Notes: a model not told the origin generated them from the sequence alone. Positions 25,446-34,433 are shown, numbered from the stretch's first letter. The stretch: 64,000 nucleotides of DNA from Sphingomicrobium lutaoense (GCF_014195685.1 NZ_JACICF010000001.1:32992-96991); one strand, 5' to 3'. Made by a program: numbers and translations.

Positions 25446-27368
25446 CTATTCGGCGAGCAGCACCTTTTCCCAGAACATCAGGCTCGTCCAGAACTGATAG
25501 TCGCGGTTTTCCTTCTTTCGGAAGCCATGGCCTTCATTCTCGCCGACGAGATACCAGACTTCCTGCCCGTTCGCGCGGACGCGCTCGACCAGCTGGTCGG
25601 CCTCCGACTGGGGCACGCGCGGATCATTCGCGCCCTGGATGACGAACAGGGGATCGTCGATCTCACCGATTCGGTTGAGCGGCGAGATTTCCTCGAGCTT
25701 GGCACGCTGTTCGGGATCGCGCTCGTCGCCATATTCGGCCCGGCGCAGGTCGCGGCGATAGTCCTGCGTATTTTCGAGGAAGGTGACGAAATTGGATATG
25801 GCGACATTGCACAGAGCGCCATCGACCTGGTCCTTGTAGCGGATCGCGCTGGCGTAGCACATGTAGCCGCCATAGCTGCCGCCGGTGACGCCGATGCGTT
25901 CGGCATCGATCGCCGGGTCGGCCCCCAGCGTGTCGAGAAAGGCGCCGATGTCCTTGACGCTATTTTCGCGGAGGAAGGGGCCGTTATCGAGCGCGACGAA
26001 GCGCTTGCCGAAGCCCGAGGAACCACGGACATTGGGATAGAAGAGCGCGATCCCCAATTCGTTAAGATAATAGTTGCTCGACCCGCGGAAGCCCGGGCGG
26101 AACTGGCTCTCGGGGCCGCCATGGATGCTCATGATGAGCGGGCGGGCGCCAGGGAATTTGGCGGGATCGGGACGGTAGAGATAGCCGGTCACCGCTTCTC
26201 CGTCGAAGCTTGCCGTTTCGATGAGTTCGGGCTCGACGTTGAGCTCGGGATCGAGGCCGCCGGTCTCGCTCTTGGTCCAGCGGGTCACCTCGAAGCTGTC
26301 GGGGTCAATCGAATAGGCATCCGAGGGGCTGCGCGCCGAGGTGAAGGTGAAGCCCAGGGGACCCCAGGGGGCGAATTCGAGGCTGCTGATGAGGCCCGGC
26401 GGAAGCGTGTCGACGCGCCGCTCCTCGCCGGTCGCAATGTCGTAGAACCAGAGCTGGCTCGAGCCTTTCTCGTTGGTGACGACGGCGAGCGTGTCGCCTT
26501 CCTCGTCGAGCGCGATGGAGGTGATTTCCCAGCCGCCGAAATCGCCCTTGGGGGTGAATGTGCCGTCATTGCGGTCGAGCGTGCCGACGCGCTTGATGTC
26601 CGAGCCCACGTCGGCAGTGACCCAGAGGGTGCCATCGGGCGCTTCCTCGAAGCCGCCGAAGGCTTCGTCGGGCGCAGGGTCGCGCAGCGGGACGAGTTCG
26701 CCCGACGCGAGGTCGAGCGAGTAAAGGTCCATGTTGGTGATCGAGATGTAGCGGATGATCAGCAGCTTGGACTTGTCGCGGCTGAAGCCGCCCGGAAACC
26801 AGCCGACGCCCGGCGCTTCATAGACCATGCGCGCACTCGACGGGTCGCGCGGGTTCATGACGTAGATGTCGCCAAGCTTGCCCGTGCGCTTGGTCGAGGA
26901 AAAAGCGATAAGTTCGCCATCCTCGCTCCAGCCGCCGAGGCCGTTGCGGCTTTCGCCATCGGTGAGCAGTTCAAGCTGTCCGTCGTCCCAGCGATAGAGC
27001 TGGGCGAATTCGCTGCCGCCTTCGTCCTTGGAGATGACGATGGTGTCGCCGGTGGGCGAGACGCTTCCGCCCACAGGTTCGGCCTCGAAGGTGAGCTGCT
27101 GGCGGGCGCCCATCGGCATGGCCACGCGGTGCAGCTGGCTGACATTGCCGAAGCGGGTGGAAATGAGCATCGATCGGTCGCTCGCGTCCCACCCGCCGAA
27201 GCCCGCGGTGCGATATTCGAGATAGGGCCGGGTCTTGGCGGCGAGCGCATCGGGGACCGGCGGAATGTTGCTGGCGGTCAGGGCGGCGGGCTTGGGCACT
27301 TCGGCAAGCGCCTGGCTCGATACGGTCAGGAGCAGCGCGCCCAGCGCCGCATTCATCGCGGTCCTCAT
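25446..27368 (-). CDS. Secreted S9-family prolyl oligopeptidase-like serine peptidase
   Basis: 640 residues with a signal peptide (MRTAMNAALGALLLTVSSQALA). The N-terminal ~370 residues form a beta-propeller of Asp/Gly-rich blades. The C-terminal ~260 residues form an alpha/beta hydrolase domain with nucleophile Ser at about 498 (GVTGGSYGGYM), acid in IQGANDPRVPQSEA and His in NEGHGF. It likely cleaves peptides in the periplasm (dipeptidyl-peptidase or acylaminoacyl-peptidase type). A GGGAGA ribosome-binding site supports the start. Its start is divergent from pabBC. Confidence 0.92.
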   Translation of the reverse strand: MRTAMNAALGALLLTVSSQALAEVPKPAALTASNIPPVPDALAAKTRPYLEYRTAGFGGWDASDRSMLISTRFGNVSQLHRVAMPMGARQQLTFEAEPVGGSVSPTGDTIVISKDEGGSEFAQLYRWDDGQLELLTDGESRNGLGGWSEDGELIAFSSTKRTGKLGDIYVMNPRDPSSARMVYEAPGVGWFPGGFSRDKSKLLIIRYISITNMDLYSLDLASGELVPLRDPAPDEAFGGFEEAPDGTLWVTADVGSDIKRVGTLDRNDGTFTPKGDFGGWEITSIALDEEGDTLAVVTNEKGSSQLWFYDIATGEERRVDTLPPGLISSLEFAPWGPLGFTFTSARSPSDAYSIDPDSFEVTRWTKSETGGLDPELNVEPELIETASFDGEAVTGYLYRPDPAKFPGARPLIMSIHGGPESQFRPGFRGSSNYYLNELGIALFYPNVRGSSGFGKRFVALDNGPFLRENSVKDIGAFLDTLGADPAIDAERIGVTGGSYGGYMCYASAIRYKDQVDGALCNVAISNFVTFLENTQDYRRDLRRAEYGDERDPEQRAKLEEISPLNRIGEIDDPLFVIQGANDPRVPQSEADQLVERVRANGQEVWYLVGENEGHGFRKKENRDYQFWTSLMFWEKVLLAE

Positions 27369-27488
27369 TCAATCTCTCCCTGTTTTGCGGGGCCAAGCCA
27401 AGCAAAGCAGGGGAGCGGTGGCAAGGGTGCGGCCAGCCGCTCGTCGAAAACTTGCCGCGAAGGGCGCGGGTCGGCAATAGCGGCGGGG

Positions 27489-29249
27489 ATGCTGATCCTG
27501 TTCGACGATGCACGGCCCGGCGCCAAGGGGCCCTTCCGCCTTTACCGCGCGCCGCGCACGGTCATCCGCGCGGACCATATGGATGAAGTGCGCCCTGCGC
27601 TCGCCCGGCTTCGCGAAGCCTTGAAGGACGGCGGCCATGCGGCAGGTTATCTTGCTTATGAAGCGGGATATGCGCTCGACGAGAAGCTGGCCCGACTGGC
27701 CCGCAAGGGCGCCGGACCGCTGGTCTGTTTCGGAATTTTCGACGCGCCCGAGATGATCGGGCCCGCCGAGCGCGACCGGCTGCTTTCCGGAGCGGGTTCG
27801 GCATCGCTGCTTCCTCCCGAGCCGCGGGTCACGAAGGTCGACTATCAGGCAGCGGTGCGCACCGTCCGCTCGCAGCTTCTCGCGGGCGAGCATTACCAGG
27901 CCAATCTCACTTTCGGGAACGACGTGCTGACGGGCGGCGATCCGCTGGCGCTCTATGTGCGCCTGCGAAAAGGCGCGGCGGCGGCGTGGGGCGGAGTGTT
28001 GGTGCATGAGGATGGCGCGCTGGTGTCGCTGTCGCCCGAGCAATTCTTCACCCTGAAATCGGGACGCATCCATGCGCGGCCGATGAAGGGAACCGCGCCG
28101 CGTCACCAGAGCCCCGAAGCCGACCGGATGCAGGTCGAGATGCTGGTGGCCGACGAAAAGCAGCGCGCCGAGAATCTGATGATCGTCGATCTTTTGCGCA
28201 ACGATCTGGCGCGGGTCGCCGAAACGGGCAGCGTGTCGGTTCCCCGCCTCTTCGCGATCGAACATTATCCCACGCTGCACCAGATGGTCAGCGACGTGAA
28301 CGCGACCCTGCGGAGCGGGCTCGATGCGGTCGACATCATCGAGACGATCTTCCCCTGCGGCTCGGTTACCGGCGCGCCCAAGATCGCCGCGATGGAGAAA
28401 TTGCGCGAACTCGAGCCTGAACCGCGCGGCGCCTATACCGGCTCGATGGGCTGGATCGAGCCTCCGTCGAGCGATGGCAAACCGGGTGATGCCTCCTTCA
28501 ACGTGCTCATAAGAACAATCGAGATCGTGCCCGATGCGCCACAGGCGCGGCTTGGATTGGGGTCGGGGCTTGTGGTCGACTCCGAACCGGAGGATGAGTG
28601 GGCCGAGTGCCGCTTGAAGGGTGAGTTTGTGACGGCTGTATCGCGTGACTTCGACCTGATTGAAACGATGCGTTACGATCCCAGCGACGGGATCGCCGGG
28701 CTGGAAGCCCATCTCGAACGGATGATGAAAAGTGCCGCGGCGCTGGGCTTTGCCTTCGACCGCCACGAAGCGCGGAACGAGTTGCAGGCCGCGACCTTCG
28801 GCAAGCCCGATGCGCGGCTGGTGCGCTTGATGCTCAGCCCCTCGGGGGCGATGGCGATCGAACTTCGTCCGTTCGACCCGCCCTCATCACAGCCGCTTGC
28901 CGTGACGATCGCGCCGCGATCGGTGCGCGCGGACGATTTCCGCCTGCGTTTCAAGACCAGCGACCGCCATTTTCTCGACAGCGCGCGGAAGGATGCGGGA
29001 ACGCCCGAAGTGTTGTTCGAGGACGAGGAAGGTTATCTGACCGAGGGAAGCTGGACCAACCTGTTCGTCGAGAAGGACGGACATCTCGTGACGCCGCCGC
29101 TCAAGCGGGGGCTGTTGCCGGGCATCCTGCGCGCCGAACTGTTGGCGAGCGGACGCGCGGTCGAAGGCGACGTGCGGCGCGAGGATCTGTCGGGCGGCTT
29201 TCATGTCGGCAATGCCGCGCGCGGCCTGATGCCCGCCCAGCTCGCCTAG
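27489..29249 (+). CDS. pabB: Fused aminodeoxychorismate synthase component I and 4-amino-4-deoxychorismate lyase
   Basis: 586 residues. The first ~390 are a chorismate-binding PabB domain (MKGTAPR, ENLMIVDLLRNDL, FPCGSVTGAPK). The last ~185 are a class IV PLP-dependent lyase (PabC) domain, beginning near DLIETMRYD, with the likely PLP Lys in RFKTSDRHF and the EGSWTNLFV motif. Together they make p-aminobenzoate for folate from chorismate with glutamine amidotransferase PabA, which is not in the window. The ATG at 27489 starts the family-like sequence; the frame stays open for about 2 kb upstream, but that part is antisense to the S9 peptidase. The 3' end overlaps the convergent pdeM. Confidence 0.93.
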   Translation: MLILFDDARPGAKGPFRLYRAPRTVIRADHMDEVRPALARLREALKDGGHAAGYLAYEAGYALDEKLARLARKGAGPLVCFGIFDAPEMIGPAERDRLLSGAGSASLLPPEPRVTKVDYQAAVRTVRSQLLAGEHYQANLTFGNDVLTGGDPLALYVRLRKGAAAAWGGVLVHEDGALVSLSPEQFFTLKSGRIHARPMKGTAPRHQSPEADRMQVEMLVADEKQRAENLMIVDLLRNDLARVAETGSVSVPRLFAIEHYPTLHQMVSDVNATLRSGLDAVDIIETIFPCGSVTGAPKIAAMEKLRELEPEPRGAYTGSMGWIEPPSSDGKPGDASFNVLIRTIEIVPDAPQARLGLGSGLVVDSEPEDEWAECRLKGEFVTAVSRDFDLIETMRYDPSDGIAGLEAHLERMMKSAAALGFAFDRHEARNELQAATFGKPDARLVRLMLSPSGAMAIELRPFDPPSSQPLAVTIAPRSVRADDFRLRFKTSDRHFLDSARKDAGTPEVLFEDEEGYLTEGSWTNLFVEKDGHLVTPPLKRGLLPGILRAELLASGRAVEGDVRREDLSGGFHVGNAARGLMPAQLA

Positions 29250-29908
29250 GCGGCGATCGGAAAACGCAGAAGCCGGTCCGAGATCGCGACCAGCGCCGAG
29301 GCCTCGCTGCCGACCGCTGCCAGGATGGCGGGATGGTTCGCATCGAGCCCGCCCGTCAACGCGCCATAGGCCGGCAATATGAGCTTGGTGTCGGTCGCGA
29401 CGAAGCAGCGACGCGAGACCCTGCGCCCCCGCGCCTTGACCCGCAGCTTGGGATGGAAATGCCCCGACATCTCGGGGCGCGGTTCGCCGGGCATTGCCTC
29501 GTGGCGAAGGACGATGCCTACGAGCAGCGCTTCCTCGACCACGCGGCCACCGCAATGGTCGATCATCCCCGCATCATGGTTGCCGGTAATCCATACCCAA
29601 TCCACCTCTCCCGTTAGCCGAGTGAGGGTGGCACGCGGCCGGTCGGGCAGGCGGTCGCAGCCGAAACGGTCGTGGAAGCTGTCGCCGAGGCAGTAGACCG
29701 ACGATGCGCGGCTGGCAGCGATATCCTCCTCGACGAGCGCGAGAGTGGCATGGCTGTCATAGGGAGGGAGCATCTGGCCGAAGCGAGCGAACCAGCTCGC
29801 CTTTTCGAGATGCAGGTCGGCAATGAGCAATGCGCCGGCGTCGGGCCAGAACAATGCACCGCTTCTCAAGACGAGAAAATCGTGACCTGCGAACGAAAGG
29901 GGAACCAT
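29246..29908 (-). CDS. pdeM: Ligase-associated DNA damage response endonuclease PdeM
   Basis: 220 residues of the calcineurin-like phosphoesterase family. Metal-binding motifs: IADLHLEKASWFA, LGDSFHD, TGNHDAG and SGHFHPK. PdeM belongs with an ATP-dependent ligase, a DEXH helicase and an exonuclease in a known repair gene set; two of these partners lie within 5 kb. A GGAAAGGA ribosome-binding site is present. Stop codons overlap those of convergent pabB. Confidence 0.9.
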   Translation of the reverse strand: MVPLSFAGHDFLVLRSGALFWPDAGALLIADLHLEKASWFARFGQMLPPYDSHATLALVEEDIAASRASSVYCLGDSFHDRFGCDRLPDRPRATLTRLTGEVDWVWITGNHDAGMIDHCGGRVVEEALLVGIVLRHEAMPGEPRPEMSGHFHPKLRVKARGRRVSRRCFVATDTKLILPAYGALTGGLDANHPAILAAVGSEASALVAISDRLLRFPIAA

Positions 29909-29935
29909 GTCCTTTCCATAAACAGGCCAGGCCCT

Positions 29936-30391
29936 TCATTCCAAATGATTTATGACATGATCGCGCAGCGCCCGCGCATCGTAGAGCGCGTTGTGCGGCA
30001 CTTCGCTGTTCGCGGCGGTCGAAAATCCCGACAGGTTCATCAGTTCGAGGGTGAGGGGCGGGACGCTGACCATCCGGCCCGGCCCGGTGACGAGCAACAT
30101 CGAAAGTTGCGCCAGATCCTCGGGCCAGTCGGCGCAGACATGGGGTTCGGGATCGTGCGCCAGATAAGCGGCGAGCGCATGGGCGGCATCCTCGCGGCGC
30201 ATCGGTTCATGCTTGAGGCCTTCGGGCACGTGCGAGAGGTAGGGAATGACATGCCGCTCGACCCAAGGGTCGGTGATCGGATCCACCTGGAGAATGGCGT
30301 AGAATTCCTCGTCCCCGTCGTCGGGAACGAGTGCGAGGCTTAAAAGGGCGCCGCCGAAGCCGTCATATTCGGTGTCGCAGAAATAGCGCAT
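29936..30391 (-). CDS. DEDDh-type 3'-5' exoribonuclease-like protein (Rv2179c-like)
   Basis: 151 residues. Acidic residues sit where expected for a DEDD exonuclease: FCDTEYDGFGG near the start, an Asp in CADWPED, and PHNALYDARALRDH near the end. The fold and spacing match the RNase T/Rv2179c-like group. It begins upstream of pdeM on the same strand with a 27-base gap, so it may be co-transcribed with the repair cluster. No Shine-Dalgarno sequence is clear. Substrate (RNA or DNA) unknown. Confidence 0.78.
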   Translation of the reverse strand: MRYFCDTEYDGFGGALLSLALVPDDGDEEFYAILQVDPITDPWVERHVIPYLSHVPEGLKHEPMRREDAAHALAAYLAHDPEPHVCADWPEDLAQLSMLLVTGPGRMVSVPPLTLELMNLSGFSTAANSEVPHNALYDARALRDHVINHLE

Positions 30392-30439
30392 CGCGCGCTT
30401 GTGGACGTGGGCGGAAGCCGAGTCGAGTCCGGTAGGGAA

Positions 30440-30730
30440 TCAGGCGGGCGGCTGGAAGACGGGGCGCGGCTCGCATTCGCGGTCGCGCTTTCGCGCTTTC
30501 CTGCAGGTCTTTTCCCACTTGCGCAGTTCCTTGCCGTGGCGTTCCTCGGCCTTGCGCAGCTTTCTCCCCCGCTTCTGGTCGGCCTCGGCCTGGCTGGTGG
30601 TGGCGATATCGACTACCTCGCCCGCAATATCGACGGGAAGGGTCACGACATCGACGGCGGTGTCGACGACCTGCCCGACGACGCAGCCGGACAGGAAAGG
30701 GGCGATCAGGAGTAGGGAAAGGGTACGCAT
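30440..30730 (-). CDS. Small lipoprotein with charged C-terminal half
   Basis: 96 residues. A lipoprotein signal (MRTLSLLLIAPFLSGC) is followed by a Val/Asp-rich segment and then a strongly basic Lys/Arg/Glu helix ending in a Cys pair and a Pro-rich tail. The ATG at 30730 is chosen because it begins the signal; a TTG eight codons upstream is less likely. No domain recognised. Confidence 0.72.
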   Translation of the reverse strand: MRTLSLLLIAPFLSGCVVGQVVDTAVDVVTLPVDIAGEVVDIATTSQAEADQKRGRKLRKAEERHGKELRKWEKTCRKARKRDRECEPRPVFQPPA

Positions 30731-30775
30731 CACAAAAGCCTGCCTAGCCGACAAGCATGCAACAGTGGTGGAAAA

Positions 30776-33190
30776 TCAGTCGAGGCGCATCGCCTGTGCG
30801 ACCAGATCCTCTTCGGCGGCGACCAGCAGCGCTTCGTCGGCCGAGCCGCCGGGAGCCTGTTCGCGCCCGATATTGACCATCAGCGGAACCGCCATCGGTG
30901 TCACCCGCTCGGCCGCGACATGAATCATGGTCTCGGCGGCCCTGTCCACCAGCCGGACGAGCCGGCCCAATTCGGTCATCCGCGCCCGTGCATCGTCCCA
31001 AGCGGCGCGTAGGAGAAGATGTGAGGGCTCATATTTCTTCAGGACGTCATAGATGAGGTCAGTCGAAAAGCTGACCTGCTTACCGGTCTTGCGCTGGCCC
31101 GGATGCTGCCGTTCAACGAGACCCCCGATGACCGCGACTTCCCGGAAGGCGCGGCGCAGCAAGTGCGATTCCTCGACCCATTCGCGAAACTCTTCCTCGA
31201 GAATGTCGGGTGAGAAAAGCGGCCGAGGGTCGGCCACCGGCTCGATCGAGCTGATCGCGAGCGCATAGTCGTTGGCCACCCAGCTCATCGGCTTCAGGCC
31301 CGCTTCGTCCATCCGCTTGGTCACCAGCATGCCGAGCGACTGGTGCGCGTTCCAGCCCTCGAAGCTGTAGATGCACATGTAATGATGGCCTTCGTGGGGG
31401 AAGGTTTCCACGAGGAGTTCGTGCGGTTCGGGCAGGAGCGAGCGGCGCGACTGGACATCGAGCCATTCGCGCACATCGTCGGGAAAGCGGCGCCATTGCG
31501 TCGGGTCGGCGAGAAATTGCCGCACCCGCCGGGCAAGATGGGTGGACATGCTCATCCGTTGGCCGCCGTAGCTGACGATGCGGCCTTCCTTTCGCGAGGC
31601 GCGGACGAGGATGTCGCTGTCCTTGAAGCCCTCGACCTCGAGGCTCATGCCCGAGAAGAAAAAGGCATCGCCGATGCTGAGCGTCGAGCCGAAGCTTTCC
31701 TCGACCCGTCCGATGTGGCGCCCGTTGCGGAAGCGCAGGTCCATCATGACATTGTCGACGATCACCCCGGCATTGAGGCGGTGCCGGGCCGCGACCTTTG
31801 GCGTTGAAATGCGCCACTTGCCGGGACCGGTTTCGACCAGCCGCCGATATTTATCATAGGCCTTGAGCGCATATCCGCCGGTTGCGTTGAGTTCGAGAAC
31901 CTTGCGCCAGGTCTCCTTGTCGAGCGAGGCATAAGGCGCGGCGGTGCGGATCTCGGCGAGCAGTTCGGCCTCGTCGAACGGGCCTGCGCAAGCGACGCCC
32001 ATGACATGTTGGGCAAGCACATCGAGCGCGCCTGGGCGGAAAATCTCGGGATCAAGTTCGTCGTCGGCGATCGCGTCGAGGCAGGCGCGTGCTTCGAGAT
32101 ATTCGAAGCGGTTGCCCGGGACGATCATGCCCTTGCTGGCTTCGTCGAGACGGTGGTTGGCGCGGCCCACTCTCTGCAGGAAGCGCGACGAGCCTTTGGG
32201 ACTGCCCATCTGGGCGACCAGATCGACATTGCCCCAGTCAAGGCCCATGTCGAGACTGGCGGTGGCGACGAGCGCGCGCAGCCGTCCTTCGGCCATCGCC
32301 GCCTCGACTTTTCGCCGCGCCTCGATCGAAAGGCTGCCGTGGTGGACGCCGATGGGCAGTTGCCTGTCGTTCACCGACCAGAGATCCTGGAAGATGAGCT
32401 CGCACAAGGAGCGGGTGTTGCAGAAGATGATCGAGGCATCGTGCGCCTCGATGAGGTCCATCACTTGCCGGGCGGCATAGCGACCCGAATGGCCCGCCCA
32501 GGGGACGCGATCCTGTGGCGTGAGGATCGAGAGTTCGGGAGTCGCGCCGGGCTCGCCCCGCACAAGCGCCACGCTATCGATGTCGCCGTCGGTCGAGAGC
32601 CAGCCGCGATAGGCGTCGGGATCGGAAATGGTCGCCGAAAGCCCGATCCGCCGGACTTCGGGCGCGAGCCGCTGGAGCCGCGAGAGGGCAAGGCTGAGAA
32701 GGTCGCCGCGCTTTTCCTTGGCGAAGGCGTGAATCTCATCGACGATGATCGTCTTGAGGCCCGCGAACATCGTCTGCGCCTCGGGGTAGGAGAGAAGAAG
32801 GCTGAGACTTTCGGGGGTGGTGAGCAGCATCTGCGGCGGGCGGCTGCGCTGGCGCTGCTTGCGGTTGGAGGGCGTGTCGCCCGATCGCGTCTCGACCCGG
32901 ATCGGCAGGTCCATTTCCTCGATCGGAGTGAGGAGATTGCGCTGGACATCGACCGCCAGCGCCTTGAGCGGCGAGATGTAGAGGGTGTGCAGCCCTTCCA
33001 AGGGACTGTCGATGAGGTCGATGATCGAGGGAAGGAAGCCCGCGAGCGTCTTGCCCGCGCCGGTCGCGGCGACGAGCAGCACGTCCTCGCCCTTTCGGGC
33101 GGCATCGACCATGGCAAGCTGGTGTTCGCGCAGGCGCCAGCCGCGCCCCGCGAACCAGTTTTCAATGACGGGAGGTAGGGACGGGCTCAG
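30776..33190 (-). CDS. Lhr-like DEXH-box helicase of the ligase-associated DNA damage response set, apparent CTG start
   Basis: About 804 residues if read from the CTG at 33190. Motifs: Walker A AATGAGKT, DEIH box VDEIHAFAKEKRG, motif III SATISD, motif VI QRVGRANHR, then the Lhr winged-helix and beta-sheet region and the ligase-associated C-terminal domain. It is a superfamily 2 helicase that moves on single-stranded DNA. Conserved N-terminal sequence (LPPVIENWFAGRGWRLREHQ) lies upstream of the first ATG (33112), and no ATG, GTG or TTG precedes it in frame. A CTG overlapping the stop of the upstream small gene (CTGA), with GAGGACGAGG before it, is the best candidate start. Confidence 0.88.
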   Translation of the reverse strand: MSPSLPPVIENWFAGRGWRLREHQLAMVDAARKGEDVLLVAATGAGKTLAGFLPSIIDLIDSPLEGLHTLYISPLKALAVDVQRNLLTPIEEMDLPIRVETRSGDTPSNRKQRQRSRPPQMLLTTPESLSLLLSYPEAQTMFAGLKTIIVDEIHAFAKEKRGDLLSLALSRLQRLAPEVRRIGLSATISDPDAYRGWLSTDGDIDSVALVRGEPGATPELSILTPQDRVPWAGHSGRYAARQVMDLIEAHDASIIFCNTRSLCELIFQDLWSVNDRQLPIGVHHGSLSIEARRKVEAAMAEGRLRALVATASLDMGLDWGNVDLVAQMGSPKGSSRFLQRVGRANHRLDEASKGMIVPGNRFEYLEARACLDAIADDELDPEIFRPGALDVLAQHVMGVACAGPFDEAELLAEIRTAAPYASLDKETWRKVLELNATGGYALKAYDKYRRLVETGPGKWRISTPKVAARHRLNAGVIVDNVMMDLRFRNGRHIGRVEESFGSTLSIGDAFFFSGMSLEVEGFKDSDILVRASRKEGRIVSYGGQRMSMSTHLARRVRQFLADPTQWRRFPDDVREWLDVQSRRSLLPEPHELLVETFPHEGHHYMCIYSFEGWNAHQSLGMLVTKRMDEAGLKPMSWVANDYALAISSIEPVADPRPLFSPDILEEEFREWVEESHLLRRAFREVAVIGGLVERQHPGQRKTGKQVSFSTDLIYDVLKKYEPSHLLLRAAWDDARARMTELGRLVRLVDRAAETMIHVAAERVTPMAVPLMVNIGREQAPGGSADEALLVAAEEDLVAQAMRLD

Positions 33191-33366
33191 GCCTCGTCCT
33201 CACGCTTTTCGGCGGCCTCATGCTCCTCTTCGTAAAGCTCATGCGTGGCGCGCTCGGTCCGCTCGACCGGGATGTCGCTTTCCTTGTTCTTTCGGATCAC
33301 GAACAGGTAAACGACAAGGAGCGCAATGACGCCGACGATGGCGATGGTGGCAAGTGCGTTGGGCAT
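33187..33366 (-). CDS. Small single-pass membrane protein upstream of the DEXH helicase
   Basis: 59 residues: an N-terminal transmembrane helix (MPNALATIAIVGVIALLVVY, continuing for a few residues), then a strongly acidic and charged tail. A good AAGGAGAAG ribosome-binding site precedes the ATG. The final codons overlap the helicase start by four bases, so it is probably translated together with the helicase. No family recognised. Confidence 0.75.
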   Translation of the reverse strand: MPNALATIAIVGVIALLVVYLFVIRKNKESDIPVERTERATHELYEEEHEAAEKREDEA

Positions 33367-33422
33367 GAAACTTCTCCTTACATTTGTCGGTCATGCCGGG
33401 AACTTGCCGGCCTCTCACACAC

Positions 33423-33428
33423 TATAAT
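33423..33428 (+). promoter_or_regulatory. Perfect TATAAT box positioned for leaderless transcription of the exonuclease gene
   Basis: TATAAT ends six bases before the ATG at 33435, so the expected transcription start coincides with the A of the start codon. There is no Shine-Dalgarno sequence. A well-spaced -35 box is not obvious (TTGCCG lies only 13 bases upstream). Confidence 0.45.
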
Positions 33429-33434
33429 GCGGTA

Positions 33435-34433
33435 ATGCCCCGCTTGGGTTCATGGATCGAGCCTTTTCCCGAAGGCATCTACGTCAAGCCGGCCGATGCG
33501 TGGGTGGATCCCTCCGAAGCCAAGGCGAAGGCGCTGGTGACGCACGGCCATGCCGATCATGCCCGGGGCGGGCATGGCGAGGTGTGGGCGACGCCCGAAA
33601 CGCTGGCGATCATGGGCGTGCGCTACGGCCAGCAGACCGAGCGGCCGGTCGAGACCGGCGAAGTGATGCGCATCGGCGAAGTCGATGTAAGCTTCATTCC
33701 GGCGGGCCATGTGCTGGGATCGGCGCAGATCCTTCTCGAATATCAGGGTGAACGGGTGGTGGTGTCGGGCGATTACAAGCGCCGGCCCGACCCGACCTGT
33801 GCGCCTTTCGTCGTCACCCCATGCGACATCTTCATTTCGGAGGCGACCTTCGGGCTTCCGGTGTTCCGCCACCCGCCCACCGAGGCCGAGATCGACAGAC
33901 TGCTAAAGCGGCTGCATGACGAGCCCGACCGTTGCGTGCTGGTCGGGGCCTATGCGCTGGGCAAGGCGCAGCGGGTCGTGAAGGAACTGCGGCTGCGCGG
34001 GCATGACCAGATGATCTTCTACCATGGCGCGATGGAGCGGTTGTGCCATCTCTACGAGGAACTGGGCGTGTCGCTGGGGCCGCTTCGGTCGGTGGCGGAG
34101 GCAAGCAAGGACGAGATGCGCGGGCATATCGTGATCTGTCCGCCGGGCGCGCTCAACGACCGCTGGTCGCGCCGCTTGCCCGATCCGATCACCGCGATGG
34201 CATCCGGCTGGATGCGGATCCGCCAGCGCGCGCGCCAGCGCAATGTCGAGCTGCCGCTGATGATCTCGGACCATGCCGATTGGGACGAATTGACCGAGAC
34301 GATCCGCGAGGTGGCGCCCGAGGAAGTGTGGATCACCCATGGGCGCGAGGACGCGCTGATGCGCTGGTGCATGCTCAACCAGATCAAGAGCCGCGCGCTG
34401 CACCTCGTGGGGCGCGAGGACGAGGACGATTAG
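33435..34433 (+). CDS. Ligase-associated DNA damage response exonuclease (MBL/beta-CASP, SNM1-like)
   Basis: 332 residues. The metallo-beta-lactamase motif is THGHADHARGGH, followed by AGHVLGSAQILLEY and SGDYKRRPDPT; the beta-CASP region includes ISDHADWDEL and WITHGRED. It is a predicted DNA exonuclease of the PdeM/helicase/ligase set. It is transcribed divergently from the helicase. The ATP-dependent ligase that normally follows is absent; a convergent phosphohexomutase gene begins three bases after the stop. Confidence 0.9.
   Translation: MPRLGSWIEPFPEGIYVKPADAWVDPSEAKAKALVTHGHADHARGGHGEVWATPETLAIMGVRYGQQTERPVETGEVMRIGEVDVSFIPAGHVLGSAQILLEYQGERVVVSGDYKRRPDPTCAPFVVTPCDIFISEATFGLPVFRHPPTEAEIDRLLKRLHDEPDRCVLVGAYALGKAQRVVKELRLRGHDQMIFYHGAMERLCHLYEELGVSLGPLRSVAEASKDEMRGHIVICPPGALNDRWSRRLPDPITAMASGWMRIRQRARQRNVELPLMISDHADWDELTETIREVAPEEVWITHGREDALMRWCMLNQIKSRALHLVGREDEDD

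Noticed and set aside
25527-27488. Long open frame on the plus strand across the S9 peptidase gene, in frame with pabBC
   Set aside because: It is antisense to a clearly real peptidase gene; the protein is Arg/Asp-rich noise typical of high-GC shadow frames, and family similarity starts only at 27489.
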